Below, one piece after another: positions 4,393 to 8,895 of a DNA stretch of 8,895 nucleotides. The DNA comes from GWA1-39-11 sp964360265 (GTDB lineage: Bacteria; Patescibacteriota; Microgenomatia; Levybacterales; GWA1-39-11): contig CAYHUY010000023.1 in the NCBI GenBank assembly GCA_964360265.1, forward strand, positions 1 through 8,895, read 5' to 3'. A program made the translations under genes and the position numbers. A model generated the notes under the pieces. It saw nothing but the letters and a program-made list of their open reading frames with translations. It ran no database searches and had not been told where the DNA came from. Each line of letters starts with the position of its first letter. Positions within the stretch are counted from its first letter, which is position 1.

Positions 4393-5778
4393 ATGAAGTT
4401 ATATAATACGCTTTCACGAACTATCGAGGAATTTGAACCCCTGGACCCGCCGAATGTTGGATTGTATGCTTGTGGTCCCACGGTTTATGACTATACGCAC
4501 ATAGGGCATCTTCGAAAATATATCAATGACGATATTTTGGTTCGCGTGCTTCGCGCTAATGGATATAAAGTTCGTCACGTGATGAATATTACAGATGTTG
4601 GGCATTTGACAAGCGATCAGGATGCGGGTGAGGACAAACTAGAGAAAGGTGCCACAAAACTTGGCAAAAGTGTTCTTGAAGTAGCCAAATATTTTGAGGA
4701 TGATTTCTGGAAATCCCTAAAGTTAGTAAATGTTGAAAAACCGGATATTGTTGCTCGAGCTACAGAACATATCGATGACCAAATCGCATTAATAGAAATC
4801 TTAATTGAAAAAGGATACACGTATAAATCAAATCAGGCAATTTATTTTGATGTCTCAAAATTCCCAGGATACACCAAACTTTCTGGCCAAAATCTAGATG
4901 AAAAATTAGTTGGCGCGCGAAGCGATGTTATTGTGGATTCTAAAAAAAAGAATCCTGCGGATTTTGCTTTGTGGTTTTTTACAGTTGGCCGTTTTGAAAA
5001 TCATACGCTCCGATGGAAAGCGCCATATGGTGAGGGTTTCCCCGGTTGGCATATTGAGTGCTCCGCCATGTCAATGAAATATCTCGGGTTGTCATTCGAT
5101 ATTCATACCGGAGGTATCGATCTTATTCCTGTTCACCATACAAATGAAATCGCGCAAAGTGAGGCTGCCACTGGAAAGCCGTTTGTGAAAACTTGGGTTC
5201 ACCACGCGTTTCTGAACATTGAAGACAAAAAAATGTCAAAATCGCTTGGGAATTTTTATAAAATTTCCGACTTGGTTCAAAAAGGCTTTAATCCCTTAGC
5301 GTTCAGGTATTTAACTTTTCAGGCACATTATAGATCGGAGATGAATTTTACTTGGGAGGCGATTAAGGGAGCAAAGCTAGCCCTTGATAAGATTTATGAG
5401 AGGGCTTCTTCCTTCTCACAAGTTCACAGATACGATGATATTGAATTCGAGCGAAGTTTTCTTGATGCGCTTTTCCATGATTTAAATACTCCAAAAGCGC
5501 TTTCGATTATGTGGGACATGCTGGGTTCAAATATGGACGATGCAGTAAAGGCCGCAACTCTTTATAAAATGGATGAAGTTTTGGGTTTTAAGATAAGAGA
5601 AAGCGCGAGCCATCTTAGGGACATTCCTCAAGGAGTTATGGAGCTGGTTGCCGAGCGCGAGATTTATCGAAAACAGAAAAAATTTGTTCGCGCAGATCAC
5701 CTTAGAAACAGGATTGAAAAAATGGGCTACGTTTTGGATGATGAAGAAAAGGCCACTCGCGTCTTCCGTAAAATATAA
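4393..5778 (+). CDS. cysS: Cysteine--tRNA ligase
   Basis: CysRS joins cysteine to tRNA-Cys in the cytoplasm using ATP. From the ATG at 4393 it has 461 residues, the same length as the Escherichia coli enzyme. The N-terminus LYNTLSRTIEEFEPL leads into YACGPTVYDYTHIGHLR (25-41), with the HIGH motif at 36-39. Zinc ligands are in place: C27, C223 (WHIECSAMS), H248 and E252 (VHHTNE); the usual F-P-H-H-E-N-E reads P-V-H-H-T-N-E here, keeping the ligands. KMSKS is at 280-284. The C-terminal helical domain (about 330-461) follows, with the typical ending (RADHLRNRI...G). An in-frame TTG at 4309 would add 28 hydrophobic residues read from the palindrome; I reject it because homology and the extended -10 both point to 4393. 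It converges with the next gene, with 8 nt between stops. Confidence 0.96.
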   Translation: MKLYNTLSRTIEEFEPLDPPNVGLYACGPTVYDYTHIGHLRKYINDDILVRVLRANGYKVRHVMNITDVGHLTSDQDAGEDKLEKGATKLGKSVLEVAKYFEDDFWKSLKLVNVEKPDIVARATEHIDDQIALIEILIEKGYTYKSNQAIYFDVSKFPGYTKLSGQNLDEKLVGARSDVIVDSKKKNPADFALWFFTVGRFENHTLRWKAPYGEGFPGWHIECSAMSMKYLGLSFDIHTGGIDLIPVHHTNEIAQSEAATGKPFVKTWVHHAFLNIEDKKMSKSLGNFYKISDLVQKGFNPLAFRYLTFQAHYRSEMNFTWEAIKGAKLALDKIYERASSFSQVHRYDDIEFERSFLDALFHDLNTPKALSIMWDMLGSNMDDAVKAATLYKMDEVLGFKIRESASHLRDIPQGVMELVAEREIYRKQKKFVRADHLRNRIEKMGYVLDDEEKATRVFRKI

Positions 5779-5786
5779 CAGTTTTT

Positions 5787-6551
5787 TTAGCGTGGGGTAG
5801 GCGAAATGTTTTTTCCCGAATCAGTTGAAGCAGGGCCTTGACGATCAATAAGCTTTTCAAGATCCTGTGATAGGGCGAGTCCGGGGAAATAAATAATTCG
5901 CGAGGCGTTTATAAGATTGTCTTCCTTTAGGTCGGTAAACCCGATAACAATCGCTCTTTGACCAACTTCGAGTTTGGAAAATCCTGATTTCTCAATTTCC
6001 CCCTCGTTATACACCCAGGTTCTAGTTGAGGTCTCAATATCTACCGCGAATTTATTTCCTCCGGATGCTATGAAGGTAATATTAAAGTCTTTTGCAACCT
6101 TTTCCGTTATTACTCCATCAATATTAACGGGAATATTTGCAGCTCTTGATATAAATCTTGCAAGCAATCTCTCACTATCCTTATTATAAAGACCAATTGT
6201 TGAAATAACATTTCCTTCTTTTATGTCAGATATTCCAAAGGATTCTTTTGCTGACGACTCAAACTTTGTCAACTCATCAATGTCCACAGTTCTTTGTTTA
6301 TTTTTGTGATCTAAAAGTGTAATCTGAGTATTTCCGGTTTTTTTAACTTTCCCAACAAGTCCTCTTTTGTCCACAAGCTTTAGCTCTGCAACTTTTGAGG
6401 CGACTAAATCTTTTATTTTTTCAATAGTCTCAATGTCTTTTTCCGTACTCGGCTCAGGCGTTGATGTTTGAGCAAGCGATGAGCCGGGAGTCAATGTAGT
6501 CGCTACTGCCAAAACCATAAATGCAATAATACTAAAATAGATTTTTCCCAT
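5787..6551 (-). CDS. Secreted protein with two DUF5666-like repeats
   Basis: The 254-residue product has a signal peptide (hydrophobic core about 5-20, likely cleavage after the SLAQ at 25-28), a short Thr/Pro-rich stretch, a helix (37-60), then two related beta-rich modules: 63-134 (starting RGLVGKVKKTGNTQITLLD) and 144-220 (starting IDGVITEKVAKDFNITFIA). Each has the pattern G-x-V/I-x-K, a strand, a V-D-I strand, a threonine-rich turn, then a 'DIKEGNVIS' or 'KLEVGQRAIVIG' strand and a last strand ending R-F/I-I. This resembles DUF5666-type beta-barrel domains, judged by pattern only; the function is unknown. It probably acts outside the membrane. It follows the Ig-like gene after 3 nt and has a strong GGAGGA ribosome binding site inside that gene's 3' end, so the two form an operon and may work together. 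Confidence 0.7.
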   Translation of the reverse strand: MGKIYFSIIAFMVLAVATTLTPGSSLAQTSTPEPSTEKDIETIEKIKDLVASKVAELKLVDKRGLVGKVKKTGNTQITLLDHKNKQRTVDIDELTKFESSAKESFGISDIKEGNVISTIGLYNKDSERLLARFISRAANIPVNIDGVITEKVAKDFNITFIASGGNKFAVDIETSTRTWVYNEGEIEKSGFSKLEVGQRAIVIGFTDLKEDNLINASRIIYFPGLALSQDLEKLIDRQGPASTDSGKNISPTPR

Positions 6552-6554
6552 GAA

Positions 6555-6974
6555 TCAAAATTCCTCCGTATTAAACGTTATTGCTCGCGTGTCGGAAAGA
6601 ATCTCACCATTTGATGTAATAGCGCGTGTAATAATTATATTTGCACCTGCATCAATAGTGATCGTTACCGAGAATTTCCCATCAGGCGTGGGTTTTGCTG
6701 CGACGTCTTCCTGATTCGTTGAGACTACAATCGCATTTTCAGGGTTTGTCTTACCTCTTACTCGTATGGATCTTTTATCGCTAAGTGCTTCATCTTGTGG
6801 TTCATCCACTTGAAGAAAGTACGATCTCTCATTAGGAGTAGGTGAGAGAGTTTGGGCAACTGGACCTTGCGCAGTATCAATAGATCTTGTTTGTTGATAG
6901 AGCAAGAATATAAGTGTTGTAACTATGAGTCCTATTGCAATTGCAATAAAAACTATTACGATTCGCTCGCGCAT
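6555..6974 (-). CDS. Membrane-anchored Ig-like domain protein
   Basis: This 139-residue protein has one N-terminal membrane anchor (about 5-26, IVIVFIAIAIGLIVTTLIFL), a Thr/Ser/Pro linker (30-50) and one extracytoplasmic beta-sandwich domain (about 53-135). The domain pattern, with 'VDEPQDEALSDKRSIRVRG', a turn 'TNPENAIVVSTN', 'TPDGKFSVTITIDAGANIIITRAITSNG' and a final 'RAITF' strand, fits bacterial Ig-like modules of the glucodextranase domain-B kind, which are common in CPR surface proteins. That assignment is from pattern, not a search. There are no cysteines. The gene has a strong promoter (6989-7017) and a very short leader, and is the first of a two-gene operon. Its role is unknown; a structural or adhesive part at the cell surface with the secreted downstream protein is a reasonable guess. 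Confidence 0.75.
   Translation of the reverse strand: MRERIVIVFIAIAIGLIVTTLIFLLYQQTRSIDTAQGPVAQTLSPTPNERSYFLQVDEPQDEALSDKRSIRVRGKTNPENAIVVSTNQEDVAAKPTPDGKFSVTITIDAGANIIITRAITSNGEILSDTRAITFNTEEF
6562..6567 (-). promoter_or_regulatory. Ribosome binding site of the DUF5666-like gene
   Basis: GGAGGA on the minus strand (6567-6562) lies 10 nt before the ATG at 6551 and inside the last codons of the upstream gene. It is the strongest Shine-Dalgarno sequence in the window and belongs to an operon-internal gene. The first genes of transcripts here tend to lack one. Confidence 0.6.
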
Positions 6975-6988
6975 AAGAATAGTTCAAT

Positions 6989-7017
6989 ATTTTAGATTAA
7001 AAGAAATCACTTGTCAA
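6989..7017 (-). promoter_or_regulatory. Promoter of the Ig-like/DUF5666-like operon
   Basis: On the minus strand a perfect TTGACA (7017-7012) is followed after 17 bp by TAAAAT (6994-6989), five of six bases of the -10 consensus. Transcription would begin near 6982, leaving about 7 nt before the ATG at 6974. This is the best sigma-70-type promoter in the window. Confidence 0.65.
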
Positions 7018-7040
7018 GGAAGGTATCTCTATGATAGGAT
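7011..7040 (+). promoter_or_regulatory. Possible divergent promoter for the MBL-like/dnaB pair
   Basis: TTGTCA (7011-7016) is paired after 18 bp with TAGGAT (7035-7040); TATGAT (7030-7035) is an alternative -10 without a well-spaced -35. The -35 box lies in the self-complementary TTGTCAA, which also supplies the TTGACA of the minus-strand promoter, so two polymerases would compete for the same bases. The matches are only moderate. Confidence 0.3.
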
Positions 7041-7044
7041 AGGA
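7041..7044 (+). promoter_or_regulatory. Ribosome binding site of the MBL-like gene
   Basis: AGGA at 7041-7044 ends 8 nt before the ATG at 7053 and repeats an AGGA five bases earlier (7036-7039). It supports the ATG at 7053 as the start. Confidence 0.5.
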
Positions 7045-7052
7045 AGACAATT

Positions 7053-7544
7053 ATGGAAGTATCAAAAATTGGAAACAAAGGCGTTAAAATTAGGACAAAA
7101 AACGCATCATTTCTTGTTAACCCCGAAGGAAAAATTGATGGCGATGTTGTAATACTCACGCAAAAACCACAAGTCTACTCAGACTACAATGGCGTAATTG
7201 TCATTGACGGGCCCGGAGAATATGAGGTTTCAGGAGTTAGTATTAAGGGGGAGGCAATTGATGGAAAAGTGCTTTTTGACTTTTTGGCAGATTTCCAAAG
7301 GCTCTTAATACTTCCAACAGCATCTATTTCTAAATCAGAGGAGGCACAGGACTATACTGCTACAGTAGTTCTTCTTGATGAGAATTCAAAAGATACAATT
7401 TCTCAAATTAGTTCGGGGGTTGTAATTGTGGTGGGGGACGCAGATAGAATATTTAAAGATAAAACCTCGTTGAAAAAGATAGACAAAGTTAATTTAAAGA
7501 AAATAGATGAATATAAAGGATTTATTGTTCACCTATCGAAGTAG
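7053..7544 (+). CDS. Degenerate metallo-beta-lactamase-fold protein (pseudoenzyme)
   Basis: The 163-residue product follows the start of small MBL-fold hydrolases: MEVSKIGNKGVKIRTKNASFLVNP (1-24), then a DVVILT strand (31-36) where the HxHxDH metal motif should follow, then IDGPGEYEVSGVSIKG (51-66), a block typical of the UPF0173-like family in CPR bacteria. Here the metal site reads TQKPQVYSDYN (36-46) and has no histidine; the only histidine in the protein is H160, three residues from the end. The later 'HLGD' and 'PMHY' motifs are missing too, and the protein is well below the usual length of over 200. It should not bind two metals or act as a hydrolase. The reading frame is intact, so it is likely a retained structural or regulatory protein. 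It lies 13 nt before dnaB and is probably co-transcribed with it. Family membership is from pattern recognition. Confidence 0.65.
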   Translation: MEVSKIGNKGVKIRTKNASFLVNPEGKIDGDVVILTQKPQVYSDYNGVIVIDGPGEYEVSGVSIKGEAIDGKVLFDFLADFQRLLILPTASISKSEEAQDYTATVVLLDENSKDTISQISSGVVIVVGDADRIFKDKTSLKKIDKVNLKKIDEYKGFIVHLSK

Positions 7545-7557
7545 ACAATAACAGCTT

Positions 7558-8895
7558 ATGGCAATCTCAAGGATTCCTCCAAATAACGAAGACGCAGAGC
7601 AGGCAGTTCTGGGAGCGCTTCTTATTGATCACGAAGCAATAAATAACATAAGTCAATTGACTAAGCCTGTTTTTTTTTATAACGACAATAATAAGGTAAT
7701 ATTTGAGGCAATGCTAGCGCTTTACGAGGAGAGAAAACCTATAGACCTCTTGACCCTCACCCATGCCCTTAAAAAGAAGAAGCTTTTCGAGAGAGTTGGT
7801 GGGTCTTCGTATCTTGCATCATTAACTAACGCTGTTCCAACGGCAGCCAATATTGAGCACTACGCGCACATTATTAAAGAAACCTATATCAGACGGTCGC
7901 TTATTAAGATGGCAGCCAGTATGACTGACATTTCCTTCTCTGAAGATAAAGCTTCCGATGAAATCTTAGACACCGTAGAACATGAGATTTTCAGTCTTTC
8001 CCAAGAAAATATTAAGCAAGGATTTATTCACATCCGAGATGCGCTTGCTATTAGCTTTGATAAGTTGGATGAGCTTCACAAAAAACAATCCCAATATAGG
8101 GGAATTGAGACTGGGTTTGTTGATCTTGATGTACTTCTTTCAGGTCTTCAGGAGTCAAATCTAATAGTTCTGGCCGCTCGCCCGGGGCAGGGGAAAACTG
8201 CATTTGTAGTAAATGTCGCTCAGCACATTGCAGCAAATACAAAGCTTGCTGTGGGTATATTTTCGCTTGAAATGAGCAAAGAGGAGCTTGTTGATAGGCT
8301 TCTAGTCAGTCAGGCAAATATAGATGCTTGGAAGCTAAAAACCGGTAAACTTTCTGAAAGTGATTTTGAAAGCCTAAGTACAGCGATGGGTGAACTTGCG
8401 GAGGCACCTGTATATATTGATGATACGCCGGGTATTTCGATATCCGAGATGAGATCAAAAGCGAGACGTCTTCAGCTTGAACATGGAGTTAAGCTATTGA
8501 TTGTGGACTATATTCAGTTAATAAGCCCCGGTAGAAGACTTGAGAATCGTGTTCAGGAGGTAACGTTTATCTCTCAATCCTTGAAAAATCTTGCCCGCGA
8601 ATTAAAGATTCCGGTTTTGGCAGTTTCACAATTGTCTCGCGCGGTGGAGCATAGGGGTGAGCGTCGTCCTCAACTTGCAGATCTAAGGGAATCAGGAGCA
8701 ATAGAGCAGGATGCAGATGTTGTAATTTTCTTATACACGCAAGACGAAGAATTTACCTCTCAAAGGATTGTAAAAGTTAATGTAGCAAAACACAGGAACG
8801 GACCGACTGGCGAGAAAGAACTGCTATTTCGCGGCGACCGCATAAAGTTCTTTAATGTAGATCATGCCCAAACGGAAACCCCAACCGCCAACTAG
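7558..8895 (+). CDS. dnaB: Replicative DNA helicase DnaB
   Basis: DnaB is the hexameric 5'-3' helicase of the replication fork. The 445-residue protein is complete; its TAG is the last codon of the window. The N-terminal domain (about 5-105) begins IPPNNEDAEQAVLGALLID, the usual opening. After a linker, the RecA-like domain (about 180-440) shows Walker A ARPGQGKT (207-214, Lys213), the catalytic glutamate in FSLEMS (Glu238), Walker B LLIVDYIQL (313-321, Asp317), the loop SQLSRAVEHRGERRPQLADLRESGAIEQDAD and the arginine finger in AKHRNGPTG (Arg413). No intein interrupts these sites. It has no Shine-Dalgarno sequence, and a weak GACAAT lies 8 nt before the ATG. In many bacteria dnaB follows rplI in the rpsF-ssb-rpsR cluster; here it lies 4.6 kb downstream on the same strand, which may be a loosened remnant of that order. 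Confidence 0.97.
   Translation: MAISRIPPNNEDAEQAVLGALLIDHEAINNISQLTKPVFFYNDNNKVIFEAMLALYEERKPIDLLTLTHALKKKKLFERVGGSSYLASLTNAVPTAANIEHYAHIIKETYIRRSLIKMAASMTDISFSEDKASDEILDTVEHEIFSLSQENIKQGFIHIRDALAISFDKLDELHKKQSQYRGIETGFVDLDVLLSGLQESNLIVLAARPGQGKTAFVVNVAQHIAANTKLAVGIFSLEMSKEELVDRLLVSQANIDAWKLKTGKLSESDFESLSTAMGELAEAPVYIDDTPGISISEMRSKARRLQLEHGVKLLIVDYIQLISPGRRLENRVQEVTFISQSLKNLARELKIPVLAVSQLSRAVEHRGERRPQLADLRESGAIEQDADVVIFLYTQDEEFTSQRIVKVNVAKHRNGPTGEKELLFRGDRIKFFNVDHAQTETPTAN

Noticed and set aside
5779..5800. Terminator between convergent cysS and the DUF5666-like gene
   Set aside because: There is a T-run (5782-5788), but I find no GC-rich stem before it on either strand.
7558..8895. Possible intein in DnaB
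   Set aside because: Walker A, Walker B and arginine-finger segments are all present at normal spacing, and the length is normal for DnaB.

Overview
The window looks like a piece of a small-genome bacterium of the Candidate Phyla Radiation (Patescibacteria), most like Microgenomates or Katanobacteria (WWE3). The grounds are an AT-rich sequence with tight gene packing, a stand-alone PaaX/Cas2-like protein of the sort common in that group, several small secreted or membrane proteins of unknown function, and a bS6-SSB-bS18 cluster with no bL9 gene after bS18. The placement is inferred from gene content and protein style. The genetic code is ordinary: TGA is used as a stop and TGG encodes tryptophan.

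Layout. Positions 1-685 hold a gene for a winged-helix plus Cas2-like protein. A 25-bp motif (palindrome TTGCTATCGCAA, six variable bases, then GGTGTAT) lies over its promoter and start codon and recurs just after its stop. Positions 686-1814 hold two minus-strand genes: a DUF421 (YetF/YcaP-type) membrane protein and an unrecognised coiled-coil protein. A divergent intergenic region (1815-1908) separates these from a plus-strand run: rpsF, ssb, rpsR and an S41 carboxy-terminal processing protease (1909-4293). An 84-bp interrupted palindrome (4292-4375) precedes cysS (4393-5778). A convergent two-gene minus-strand operon (6974 to 5787) encodes a membrane-anchored Ig-like protein and a secreted protein with two DUF5666-like repeats. 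The window ends with a plus-strand pair: a metallo-beta-lactamase-fold protein that has lost its metal ligands, and the replicative helicase dnaB, whose stop codon is the last three bases.

Function. rpsF/rpsR, cysS, ssb and dnaB are core translation and replication genes. The S41 protease, DUF421 protein, Ig-like protein and DUF5666-like protein act at or outside the membrane. There are no tRNA or rRNA genes, CRISPR repeats, insertion sequences or inteins.

The most unusual signals are: (1) the paired palindrome-plus-GGTGTAT motif around the Cas2-like gene, with the first copy placed like an autoregulatory operator; (2) four genes whose -10 hexamer ends exactly 7 nt before the ATG, which predicts leaderless mRNAs and moves two gene starts; (3) the His-less metallo-beta-lactamase-like protein next to dnaB; (4) the long palindrome before cysS; and (5) a perfect 13-bp tandem duplication of a -10 box before the DUF421 gene.
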